Source: Tolypocladium sp. Sup5 PDA-1 (lineage: Eukaryota > Ascomycota > Sordariomycetes > Hypocreales > Ophiocordycipitaceae). Taken from it: DNA of 64,000 nt. The notes below the pieces were generated by a model. It was not told the DNA's origin. It ran no database searches and worked only from the letters and a program-made list of their open reading frames with translations. A program made the position numbers and the translations under genes. Where the stretch lies: the NCBI GenBank assembly GCA_000750105.3, contig JPHH03000007.1, forward strand, positions 248,001 to 312,000. The letters are read 5' to 3'. Shown here piece after piece: positions 21,956 through 33,011 of the stretch (its first letter is position 1; the number at the start of each line of letters is the position of its first letter).

Positions 21956-24900
21956 ATGTCGCAGCTCGAGCCCCGGCGCCGGCAGCTCCTCCAGCTCCAG
22001 AGCGAGAGCGAGAGCCACAGCCAGAGCCAGAGCCAGGGAGCGCCCTCGTCGTCTTCAGACGCACCACCCGCTGCCGCTCACACGGACGCCCGGATTGCCG
22101 CTTCCGACGCCGCCGCCAACGCCAACGCCGCTGCCCGTGGGGACGCACGCCATGTCTCTGCCTCGTCTGGTGCTGCTGGCGCTTCCTCCTCCTCATACTA
22201 CTCCTCCTCCTCCTCCTCCAGCCGCCTCCAGCAGGTCGTCGACGACAGTCCTGCCGTTGGGCGCTTGATACAGGTCCCGTCGCTGTCGTCCGTGGGCTCC
22301 CTGCCACACCCGGCTTCACCAAGGTGAGTGTGCGGATGAATCGTGAATGCTTCAGTGAATGGGCGTTGGGCTCTGCCGGCACCTCAGCGCCACCTCGTCC
22401 GTGCCGTCTGCCACTCCTCTCCTGTCGCGCTCCTCGAAATATCCAGTCCACTCCTCGTCCCGCGTAACCAGGATGCTCTGCCGCCGCTGGCCCGTGTGGT
22501 TCGAGCTCGCCTCGCTCCCTCGTGCACCGGAGGCCCTGGTTTCACGTCTTCCTCTCTCCCGCGCGGCGTCTGCGGATGTTGCTGTCGTGGAACCTCGCTT
22601 TGTTGCCATTTCATCACCTTGGCTGACACGCCTCGTCTTCTAGATCTCCGCGACCACCGATCCCAAGCCCGTTGTCCACGGCGAGCAACGTGGCGACGTC
22701 TCCGTCGAGCACGAGTCCTCGACAGCCCACGCTCTCCTCGAATCACCGGCGATCGCCTCCCATTGGCCAGCCGCCGGCTGACGGGACGACGTCGTACAGG
22801 GAATCAGTGGGCCAGACGACCTTCTACAGTGATTCGTCGAACGCTTCGAGCCCAGTGGAAGAAATACCAAGGTCCGTCTCCAACCTTCAGCTTCCCTCCA
22901 TGGCTTGATATCCGTCGCCGCCCTGGAAATTCAAGGTCCCGTGCGAACAGCTCTCCTAACGTCCCTCATGTTCCGCAGGCTCAACTTCACAAACGCCCCG
23001 AATGACACCCGAAGCGTCTCCGATCCCGTAACCTCCAAGCCGCCGCCATCCAGGGCCCTTTCTTCGCCAAAGGCGCCTAAACCAGCCATGGCTGCTCCGA
23101 TGGCAGCCGCCCCAGGCGAGTCGCCAAAGGGCCTACCCCGAAACTCGTCCATCGACAACGCCATATCTGCCATCTCGTCGACGCTACCTTCTAATAAAAG
23201 TAGTCCCCAGCTTGGCCAGCAACAGTCTGCCGACATTGCCGGTCTCATCAAGACGGCGGGCAGCCCCGAGGCTGTCATTCAGCACCTGTTGAAAGAGAAG
23301 CATTCGCAATCACAACAGAATACGCAGCTATGGAGGCTAGTGGACAAGCAGAGAGCCATGATCCTGGGCCTGAATAAGGACCTGGAGGCGGCGCTCAAAG
23401 ACAAGGAAAAGTACAGGAAGAAGCTCAAGGAGTTCATGTCCAACCCTGCCGTGTTGAAAGCGGCAGGTGGCCAGCAACACGAAACCGAGCGCGAGGGCCG
23501 CCGTGGCCCGGTTGTTCCCCGCGTGGATGTCCAGGCACCAAAAGCCCAACCGGGCATGTCTCCAGATTCCCCCAGTCTCGACTCTGACAGCCAGAAGAAC
23601 TCACCCATCGACATATCGATGGCGCCATATCCGATTACGCCGCCTGCCGATAGGCTGCCGGAGCCGCCATCCGCCGTGGGTGAGCTTTTGGACCCCAAGC
23701 ACTCGATGCCGAAGCCACACGAACATGCCCTGGACAAGTTTGACCACGAGGCAGACGACAAGGTTGCCGACCAAGCTTGGAAGGACAAGAGCGACGAACA
23801 GCTCAGGGAAATCCCCTTCAACTTCTCGCTTCCTCCATCCCGGAGCTTCCCAAGCGAGCCGCCAAATGTGCCTCCCCCGAAGCCTCCAACAGCCGCTCCC
23901 CCATCCGTGGCAGTGATGGAGCCGACGCCGCAGCCGGACGAAGGACTCGCAAGGTTCCCAGCTCCGCCGCGGAAACCCCCCCCGGCACCTCTGCAACTGA
24001 AGCAACAGGTCCGACGCAATCTGGCGCCGCCAGAAGATGAGGATACGGAGTCTGATTACGACGACATTCTGGAAGTGGACGAGATTGTTGACGACAAGAC
24101 CAAGCGTGGCCGACGCAGGACACGCGAGGAGGATGACCGGGATCGAGAGGTGATAACATTCAGAGAGGCCCAGGAGCGGAGCGCCTCAAAGAAGAGCAAG
24201 TCGAGCAAATCAAGACCACCTGGCGAGGAAGAGTTGCCGCCGAGCCCAAAAATCGTACCCCCAGGTCAAGTGTCGGACGGCGGCGCTGTTTCGCTGGATG
24301 CGGCCCTCCATGGAAACAAAAAGACCGAATTGGTAGCTCCTCTCCCCGTCTCTGGACTGCCTTTGAGCCCTAGGCCGTTCGGCAACAGCATGAAGTCGGG
24401 AGCTCCTCCCGCGTCCCTGTCTCCGAGGCCTGGAGGCCCTGCAGCTTCGGCACCGTTGTCCCCTCGACCGCCACGCCAGCCGATCCCTCTGCCCCCGAAT
24501 ACCGCGCTCGTATCCCCGTCTCTGGTGTCTTCGAGCAGCGTTTCTTCAATGCAGCCGCCAAACGCAGCCAGGCGAACAGCCGAGACGGCACAGCAGCCTG
24601 GTTCTGCCAAAAGCCGCTCGGGTGGGACGGAGCGTACCAAGATCTACAAGGGGCTGGTCACAGAGGAGTACCCGGATCTCTTGCTCCCCCCCAATGCTCT
24701 GCCGTCAATAGACGTCAAGGTTGCCTCCTCGCGCATGAAGCCGTCGAGGGCCAGCCTGATGTCTTTGACGCAGCTGGAGGAGGACCCGGTCTTTACGCTT
24801 GCCATTATTTCACGGGCCGATGGCGGCGAACTTTGGCGCGTGGAGAGGGACATTGCTTCTCTCGCAAAGCTGGACCAGCGATTGAAGCAGTGCTCCTCCG

Positions 24901-27158
24901 TGACGGCCAGGACGCCTGACCGGTCACTCTTCAGCGGGCACGCGCCGGCAAAGCTGGATATGCGCCGGGTGGCGTTGGAGCAGTACATGGACGAGCTTCT
25001 CGACACCCCGCTTGATACGGCGACGGCTGTGGAGCTGTGCAGATACCTATCCACAAACACCCTGCCGCCGTACGCTGACGAGACTGGGTCGGCTGTGAAG
25101 GGGGCCCGTGAGCGCAGCACCCACAAGATCGGCCCTGACGGACGTCCGATTCGGAGCGGGTACCTGACCAAGAAGGGCAAGAACTTTGGAGGGTGGAAGG
25201 CGAGGTTCTTCATCATTGATGGGCCTCAACTCAAGTACTACGAAACACCTGGTGGCGCCCATCTAGGGACCATCAAGCTGCAGAACGCACAGATCGGAAA
25301 GCAGTCCCAGAGCGCTGAAGCCCCGTCACCTGCGGGCGGTACCAGTGGCGAGGAACTCGACAACCAGTATCGCCACGCCTTCCTCATTCTGGAGCCGAAG
25401 AAGAAGGATGCTAGCAGCCACGTCAAGCATGTGCTATGCGCCGAGAGTGACAAGGAGCGAGATCTCTGGGTGGACGTCCTCTTGCAGTGGATCGAATACC
25501 GAGACCCCGATGACAATAGCGAGCCACACACCGCAAGGACTGCCGCAGCACAAGACCGACAAGGGCCTACCGGACCGGATCACCCGAGCGGAGGCAGAAG
25601 CAGGAAAGGTAACCAAACGAGGTCGCATCACCAGGCCGCAGACTCGGATACGTTGATTGGCGTCAGGTATGACACCACGCACGCGGGAGAAACACCTCAA
25701 GGCGCCCCAGGAGCACCCAAAGGATCGGCTGGTCTTTCCGAGCACCCCAGTTCTCACAACCTGGCTGGCGACACGATGAGCTCTCAGACGAACAAGATGA
25801 TCTCTGGCCCCAAAGACCCCCAGGTCATCTCCGACTCTGCTGCCTGGGGCAACAAGTCGGGCTTGGCTATCCCGACAAACGAGGAGAAGAAGCAAAGGAA
25901 ACGAAGCTTCTTCGGCTTCGGACCCAAGACACGCTCTTCCTCGGATGGCCAGGATTCGTTGTTTGGCGGAAGCGAAGCCGGTTCTGGCGCTACGCCGCCG
26001 CAGAATTCGTACCACGGACCTGCGCGCCAGGTGTTTGGAGCGCCTTTGGCCGAGGCAGTGCGGTACAATCCGCCAGTGGACGTCAATGTGCCCCTTCCCT
26101 CTGTCGTGTACCGATGCATTCAGTACCTGGACAGCAAGGACGCCATCCTCGAAGAAGGCATCTTCCGGCTCAGCGGCTCCAACGTGGTCATCAAGCAGCT
26201 TCGCGAGCGCTTCAACACGGAGAGCGACATCAACCTGGTCACGGACGAGCAGTACTATGACATCCATGCGGTAGCGTCTCTGCTGAAACTTTACCTGCGA
26301 GAGCTCCCGACCACGATCCTCACGAGAGACCTCCACCTGGAGTTTTTGTCGACCACTGAGATGCAGGATCGCAAGGAAAAGGTTGCGGCCCTGAGCGAGC
26401 TCGCGCAGAGGCTGCCCCAGGCCAACGCGACGCTGCTCAAGTACTTGATATCGTTCTTGATCAAGATCATCAACAATGCCGACATCAACAAGATGAATGT
26501 CCGCAACGTCGGCATTGTCTTCTCGCCGACGTTGAACATTCCGGCACCAGTCTTTGCCATGTTCCTGCAGAACTACGAGGGCATCTTCGGAATCGACCCC
26601 GAACAATACGAGCTACCATCTCCGATCCCTGAATCCGACCCGCAGCAGGGGCGGCTCGATGTGGCGCCACGTTTCGACCCGCCAGCTCGGCCCTCGACGC
26701 CGTCGGGTAGCGCGTCGCCGCATCGTCAGCCGCGCGTGGAGTCAATGAGAGATCATCCGAGATTGACTCCGACGCCGCCTCTCCTGATGAACTTGCAGAC
26801 GGCCAGGGGATCACCGACGCCGCCCATGGGAACGTCTCGCCAGTACTACGACTCGGGATACCACCCGCAATACAGCACCGGATCAAGCGGAGCCCCGCGA
26901 CCAGCTTATGAGAGCGGATATGGCCTGCCCGCAGGCCACGAGGGCCACAGCTACCACCCGGCGCAGCGCGCTGCCCCCGGATATGACAGGCCGATTTATG
27001 CCTCGGCCAACGAGGACCACGGCAGCGGCTCGCAGTCTCACGACCAGCAACACAGCGTGAATGCCAAGCGACGGGAGAGCTCCATTTACATGGGAGGCTT
27101 GGTTGGCCTCCAGCACCAGGGATCGAAGAGCCGGCTTCGCGAGGAGGCCCGATTCTAG
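21956..27158 (+). CDS. BEM3: Rho GTPase-activating protein with PX and PH domains (Bem3 type)
   Basis: Stimulates GTP hydrolysis on Cdc42/Rho GTPases at sites of polarised growth. Exons are 21956-22323, 22644-22871 and 22979-27158, giving about 1,591 residues. In order: a Ser/Gln-rich disordered head; a coiled coil (LKEKHSQSQQNTQLWRLVDK onward); a long Pro-rich acidic linker; a PX domain (about 750-900) for phosphoinositides; a PH domain (about 918-1040, RSGYLTKKGKNFGGWKARFF ... ERDLWVDVLLQWIEY); and a RhoGAP domain (about 1215-1405) with VVYRCIQYLDSKDAILEEG, the arginine finger R1262 in EEGIFRLSGS, LKLYLRELPTTIL and MNVRNVGIVFSPTLN. PX-PH-RhoGAP order matches yeast Bem3. Both introns are phase 2, so exon 2 (228 nt) could be skipped in frame. 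The frame is open upstream to a GTG at 21866, but 21956 is the first ATG. Confidence 0.93.
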
Positions 27159-28184
27159 GTTAAGCCACGGATTGTTTGAATGTATGACAGCTTCACCTTT
27201 CTTCTTTACGACGTACCCCTTCTTTACGGAACGCGATGATACCACTCGTCTATTGCATTTTTACTTGATACTTCTATGTACCATTATTTCGCCGGTGACC
27301 AGGCCTCACACGGACGAGATCTGGGACATGGCATTGGAGGCAAGATCATTTTGGAAAATGACGGCATGTCGTTCGAGCAGCGCAGCCTGTGGATGCTGCC
27401 TTGGGCTGGTTTCACGGGATGGACCAAGTCGCAAGACGACGGGTCGAAGAAGCTGGGCCTCGTCGACGATTAATATACCGGAGAGGAGCACTACAGGAGT
27501 TTGGCCGAGGCAGGCGAGTTTGGGACAATCTGGAGAATGATATTGGGCGGCTACTGGGCTTTGGCTTTTAATGAATACTGACAAGAGGGCCGGATTCTTG
27601 TACCCAGCGAGGCGTTTCTTCGTGTAAGACTGCCTGGATGGCGGTGACGAGTAACACAGAACGACGGGACGGCAGTTTTCCGAGAGATGGCGCAAATAAT
27701 CAGTGTGTCTGACCAAAGTACCTGAGTGAATGCTGTTTGTTCCCCTGGCCGTTGAAGCGACGCAGACGTTGGCCGGTGATGGCTCAACGGCGCTGTACGA
27801 AGTAATACGCCAGTGGCTGCAGCCGCCCGCAATGGCGTTTGAGCGTGCGCGGCGAGGCGCGCGCTGAGGGAGTCATCGCCCTAACACTCCATCCGCAACG
27901 TCTTCTCTTTGTTGCACTACTGCTCCGTACTCACGAACGAGAGGGTGAGGTGACGTGTTTGCAGCTGTCGATTTGCGCACACATTTCACATTTCGTCTGC
28001 GCTTACTTACCTAAGCACGCCCCCGCGGCGCCAACGGCTAACGGCCATCGGCAACAGCGCATCGGCGACTCGGCGACAAAGATTGCCGTCGTCTCGTCTG
28101 TCAAACCCCCGACGTCAGACAACCAGCCAACCAACCATTGGCACTGGCTCTGGGAATCAATAAAGGCGCGTCGTCCAGCCCCCG
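27159..28184. other. Intergenic region
   Basis: RhoGAP 3' flank and transcription-factor promoter. No supported gene; a 65-codon frame at 27276-27473 is not convincing. Confidence 0.45.
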
Positions 28185-30964
28185 ATGGATCTGGATCCAC
28201 GGCTCCGACCCGATGGCGGCGGCCAGGCGTCGCCCTCATCCGCCGCAAAGGGCACGTCGTCGACGCCGCCACCGTCGAGCCAGCTCGAGGGCACAGCTGC
28301 GTCCCTGCATCATCACCAGCAGCAGCGCCCCCACCGCGGCACCGAAGGCTCCGACAGCCCGTCGACGCTCGGCACGCCCAACAACAACAACAACAATAAT
28401 GGCAACCACCATCAGCAGCAGCAGCAGCAAGGCGGCGGCGGCGGCGGCGGCGATGGCGAGGATGGCGCCGATGCGAAAAAGTCGCGGGCCTGCGAGGCCT
28501 GCCGCGGGCTCAAGGTGCGCTGCGAGCCTGACCCCAACGACGACGACGCGCCGTGCAAGCGCTGCCGCAAGGCCGGCCGCAAGTGCGTCGTGACGGTGCC
28601 CACGAGGAAGCGCCAGAAGAAGACGGACAGTCGCGTGTCGGAGCTTGAGAAGAAGATTGACGCCCTGACGGCGAGCCTGCAGGCGCGCGCGGCGGGACCC
28701 GCGCCTGGGACGATGACGACGACGTCCACAACGACAGGAGGGCATAGGCCGTCGGGGGATGTGCTCGGCACCATCTGGGGTAACAATGAGGGCCCGAGGA
28801 GCTGTGGAACCTCGGACACACAGTCAACACCACCTGGGCCTGCTCAAGGACGCCCCCAGCAGCAGCACCGGCCCTCGGTCTTCGACGAGCCAATGGTCAC
28901 GGCAGGCCAGAAGAGAAAGGCGCCGGATCACCGCGAGGGTTCGAGCGAAGACAACAGAATGTCCCCCGGAACCGCATCCACCGGCTGGCCGGCGCTCGTC
29001 CCCAGGTCGACCGAGGGGGACGTCATCGATCGAGGGCTCATCACAATGGAAATGGCGGCAAAGCTGTTCTCGCGGTACAAGGAGTCTATGATACGCCATC
29101 TCCCCGCCGTCATCTTTGCCCCGAGCATGTCCGTCATGGAGCTGCGCAGGACCAAGCCCTATCTCTTCCTGGCCGTCATGGCTGCCGCATCGTCAGAGAT
29201 GAGCGGCCTGCAGCGCGTGCTGCACAAGGACCTGGTGCAGCTGTTTGCGCACAAGGTCGTCGTCGCAGGCGAGAAGAACCTTGAGCTCGTCCAGGCCCTC
29301 CACGTTGCCGTCATATGGTACTGGCCGCCCGAGCACTTCGAGGAGCTCAAGTTCTACCAACTCGTCCACATGGCCGCGGTCATGGCCCTCGACATTGGCC
29401 TGGGCAAGAAGGCGCCGTCGCGGCGCGGCATCCCCCCCTTTAGCTGGCGGGAGCACCAGTTCAAGCGCCAGCCGCAGCCCGACCCGACGAGCATCGAGTG
29501 CAGGAGGACGTGGCTGACGTGCCACTTCCTCGCCGTAAACACGTCCATGTCCCTCCACAGGCCGAACCTGATCCGCTGGACGCCCTTCATGACGGAGTGC
29601 CTGGAGCTGCTGGAGTCGTCGCCGGACGCGGCCCCGACGGACAAGTACTTTTGCCACCTGGTGTGGACGCACCGTATGGGCGAGGAGATTGGCGTCCAGT
29701 TCTCCATGGACGACCCCAGCGCCACGGTGAATATCCTGGATGCGAGGACGCAGTATGCCTTGCGGGCGCTGGAGCGGGACTTGGAAAAGTACCGCGACAC
29801 CGTTCCGAAGGAGCTGATGCAGCGTAAGGTTCCTCTTGAAACGGCCCCTTTTGTCTACGTGTGATGTGCTAATAAATGCTTCTTGCTGCAGCGACGGTCA
29901 AGATGAGCTTCAACCTGCTCAACCTGTACATGCACGAGCTCGTCCTCCACTCCGACACGCCGACGGACCAGTTTCGCCCGCCCTTTAACACCGAGATCAT
30001 CAAGGACGGCATGGTCAGCTCCGAGCCCCTCTCCGCGGCGCACATCAACGCTCTGTCCGCCTGCCTCACCTCCATCGACGGCATCTTCGGGACGTTCCTC
30101 TCCATGGAGGTGTCGAGCATCCGCTGCCTGCCCGTCTTCAACTTTGTGCGCATCGCCTACGCCGTCGTCGTGCTCATGAAGATGTACTTTTCCGCCTCGA
30201 GCCCCACGTCGGAGCTGGGCAAGGTCATCAACAAGGATAACATGCGCGTCGAGCACTACCTCGACGCGCTGCTGGACAAGTTCCGGACGACGGCCGCCGA
30301 GGACAAGTGTCGCCCGGCGGCCAAGTTTCTCATCGTGCTGGCCATGCTGAGGAGTTGGTTCGTGAAGCAGGGCAAGGACGGCAACGGAACTGTTGGTGCT
30401 GGAGCCGGTGCCGGTGTCGGCGGAGGCGGTGCTCGACCCGGCGAGACGCCGTCCAAGACGACTACCACGCCCCCAGACGGCTCCTCCATCTCGCAACCTC
30501 ATCACGGCATGAACACTCCGCTCCAGGTCCTCTCTGAAGTTGCCATGGGCCGCGAACCCAGCGTCGGCCCGCGCCACATGTTCAACAGCATATCCGGCCT
30601 CCGCCAGACGCCCCAGCCCATCTTCCACGACAGCGTCTCCCCATCCGGCTCGGCCAGCAACACCAACAACCCCTCTACACTGTCTTCCGCAGCAGACTTC
30701 GATCCTGCAGCCTCCATCGGTGCAACCGGCGCCACTCCCTTGCCCGCGTCCTGGATGAGCCAGCAGCAGGCCCCTCCTCCGCCCACCGGCGGCCCGGGCA
30801 TGGGCCTCTCCGCCGGCCTGCCTCCGGGCTTCGACCTCGAGAGCCTCGGCGCCGGGCTCGACTCGCAGGACATGTACGCGGGCGGCTCCATGATGATACT
30901 CAACGAGCCCTGGTTCAACGACATGTTCCAGGGCCTGCCCGATCCCAACTACTTTCCGTTCTGA
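28185..30964 (+). CDS. Zn2Cys6 (GAL4-type) transcription factor
   Basis: A nuclear regulator with an N-terminal binuclear zinc cluster. Exons are 28185-29823 and 29892-30964, giving about 903 residues. The cluster has cysteines 103, 106, 113, 124, 127 and 134 (CX2CX6CX10CX2CX6C), a basic linker (TRKRQKKTDSR) and a heptad coil (VSELEKKIDALTASL) suited to dimeric DNA binding. The middle region (PYLFLAVMAAASSEM, LVQALHVAVIWYWPPEHF, FYQLVHMAAVMALDIGLG, RRTWLTCHFLAVNTSMSLHR) is the fungal-specific regulatory domain. The C-terminus is Gly/Pro-rich and ends in an acidic-aromatic segment (NEPWFNDMFQGLPDPNYFPF) that looks like an activation domain. The head carries Asn, Gln and Gly runs. The target genes cannot be deduced. 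The intron is phase 1 with an in-frame join (LMQPTVKMSF). Confidence 0.92.
28388..28452 (+). repeat. Asn/Gln/Gly trinucleotide repeats in the TF gene
   Basis: AAC/AAT repeats, then CAG repeats, then GGC repeats encode consecutive Asn, Gln and Gly runs just before the zinc cluster. Confidence 0.85.
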
Positions 30965-32144
30965 GGCGCCCGACGGCTTGCTATTTGCTACTTCATACCC
31001 CCCTCGTTCCTGTGTGCGTGTCTTTCGGTGGCGTTGGCGTTGGCGGGAGAGTTCCCAGCCTCTCTCTACATGAGGAACAAGGGGTGGGTTCTCGGCTCAA
31101 ATGATGTGGCGTATCCGTACTTTGTGTGTGAATATTGTCTTGGTGTGCACTCCCCTCTCATCTCGCCCCATCTCAAAGCAACGGTGTTGTGATTTGTTTT
31201 ATTTGGAATCGGTAGATGGCTGCTGCTGCATCTGTACGTAACTACCAGCCGCTGTAATGAATGATACCACTGTCTACGGCACTCATCCGTCTTCTCAAAA
31301 CGTCATGCACTGGCTGTATGAATGGCCCCTGCTCTGCCTCACCAATAATAGCCTCACAAATGAACATAGAATAGTTGCTTAAAATATTTGCTTTGCCTAG
31401 AGCTCAATTACATTCGTGCTCTTCCTAAAGGCACCGTTCTTAACGAAAGGTGGAGGAGAGCCTTGATGCCTCCGTCGAGTCTCGACCATTTCAGTCTCTG
31501 CAAGCAAATCTCTCAACGCCGATACCAGGCGTCTTGTATCCTCAAGAGCCAGCATCCCGCCGCCCTTTGCACATCTGTACACATCTGTACATGAATGCAC
31601 CCGCTTCCGCCTCCGTACTTGGCATAGTCCTACACCGAGTAGATAATACATGAACATGAGCCATGTGCGCCAGCTATCCCAGCCAGGAGCCAAACTACAA
31701 CCATCGCTCGCAATTATTGTCGCTTGCCATGAAAACAGGGGTTTCCGCAATTTGTCGTCAATGAGAAAGTGAAAAAAACCATTGCCATGCTCCAATTTCC
31801 GGGTGCAATTTCGTGGCCCAGGTGTTTGAAAAAAAAATCGACTCGACATTGTTGAAAGTTGTTCCAATTGCTTGTTTCATGATGTGGTTTCGAGAGCAAT
31901 GAATAAATGACCACACCAATCGTCGCCATGTCCGCGAGAGGTGCAAGGGTTGAGACCGTGTAGATTGCCAAAAAGAGCCAACGCCAAACGCGCAACACCA
32001 ACTTGCCGATCATTTGATGCCATGGTCTCGTAGTGAGAGGGTGAATAAGCTTGGGCGACATCGTCGCCTATCATGTCGTCGGGTAGGAACGCGGCTAAGT
32101 TAGACCCATGGCGCGAGAGCCAGGGATCGGAATTGAGCCTGGCA
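30965..32144. other. Convergent intergenic region
   Basis: 3' flanks of the transcription factor and of the Ser/Pro-rich gene. A 115-codon ATG frame on the minus strand (32061-31714) with a hydrophobic stretch is directly downstream of the Ser/Pro-rich gene and is more likely part of its 3' UTR. Confidence 0.45.
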
Positions 32145-33011
32145 TCAATCCATGTAGAAATCGCCCTTGAGTATTCTCTCCTGGAAAGCATCAGGCTTCC
32201 TGCTCTCCGGCTTCGGCTTGACCGCCGTGGCCTGAGCAGGAGGCTGAGGCATGTCGGAGACCGATTTGGCGCGGTCGTGGTGGGGCTGGCCTCTTGGGGG
32301 AGAGGAGGCGAGTGGGAAGGATGGACGAGCGCTGGAGACGGAGCTCTCAGCGCGGGACCTAAGCTGCTCCGACCAGTTGAAGCCCTGCTGGTCTGCACGA
32401 AGAGGTACATTGTCAGAAGAGGCTCTTGGATGCTTGGTGTTGCTTGCCTGTGGGAGGGTGGCAGAAGGCATGGCAGTGCTGGCTCGGCGTCCGGCCGCAG
32501 ACAGGGCGGCGGTGACGGCAGAGCCTTGCGGCGCCTGCGATGGCCTGTGGCCACTGGGTCTGCGCCCGAGCGAAGACGGGGGAGAGGTTGGGTTATTACC
32601 ATTACCAGGGCTGCCACCTGGACGGTATCCCCTCATGGCGGATGCACCAAAGCTCATGCGGCGGACAAAGGGCGTGGTGGGGGCGGTTCTAGCGCTGCCC
32701 GGCGGCACGTCTTCGTCCTCGACGGCACTCTCGTCAATGGAGTCGGAGTTGGTGGACATGCTCTCTCGACGCATGCCGAATGCGGCCGGATTAGTGGGCG
32801 AGGTGCCAGACAGGCCGATTGTTGTGACGGAGAGACGCCGCCTCTGAGGATCATTGAGAGAGCCGCTGGCAGGACCGGAGAAGGAGGAGCCGTTTGCATT
32901 GTTGGAGGGACCGCGCTGGAAGAGGTTGGAGAGGGCGGCTTGGGTGATGGAACTGCGACGGTGGCCGGTCCCGCCGCCACCAGCGCCGTTGGGAGGGTTC
33001 TCGGAAGACAT
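32145..33011 (-). CDS. Ser/Pro-rich conserved fungal protein (Nif1-like?)
   Basis: A single-exon gene of 288 residues. It is Ser/Pro/Arg-rich and mostly disordered, with short motifs that look conserved: RRSSITQAALSNLFQRG near the N-terminus, RRRLSVTTIGLSGTSPTNPAAFG, a block of acidic residues (DESAVEDEDVPPG), FVRRMSFGASAMRG, QGFNWSEQLRSRAESSVSSA and the end ERILKGDFYMD. Several R-R-x-S sites suggest phosphorylation by basophilic kinases, perhaps with 14-3-3 binding. From memory, similar mould proteins are annotated as cell-cycle inhibitor Nif1, but I cannot verify this, so the function stays open. The ATG at 33011 was chosen because the upstream in-frame codon at 33092 is GTG. Confidence 0.8.
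   Translation of the reverse strand: MSSENPPNGAGGGGTGHRRSSITQAALSNLFQRGPSNNANGSSFSGPASGSLNDPQRRRLSVTTIGLSGTSPTNPAAFGMRRESMSTNSDSIDESAVEDEDVPPGSARTAPTTPFVRRMSFGASAMRGYRPGGSPGNGNNPTSPPSSLGRRPSGHRPSQAPQGSAVTAALSAAGRRASTAMPSATLPQASNTKHPRASSDNVPLRADQQGFNWSEQLRSRAESSVSSARPSFPLASSPPRGQPHHDRAKSVSDMPQPPAQATAVKPKPESRKPDAFQERILKGDFYMD

Noticed and set aside
25434..26606. 390-codon minus-strand frame over the RhoGAP domain
   Set aside because: Antisense shadow of a clearly coding PH-RhoGAP region.
31714..32061. 115-codon ATG-initiated frame with a hydrophobic stretch
   Set aside because: Directly downstream of the Ser/Pro-rich gene on the same strand, with no similarity; more likely 3' UTR.
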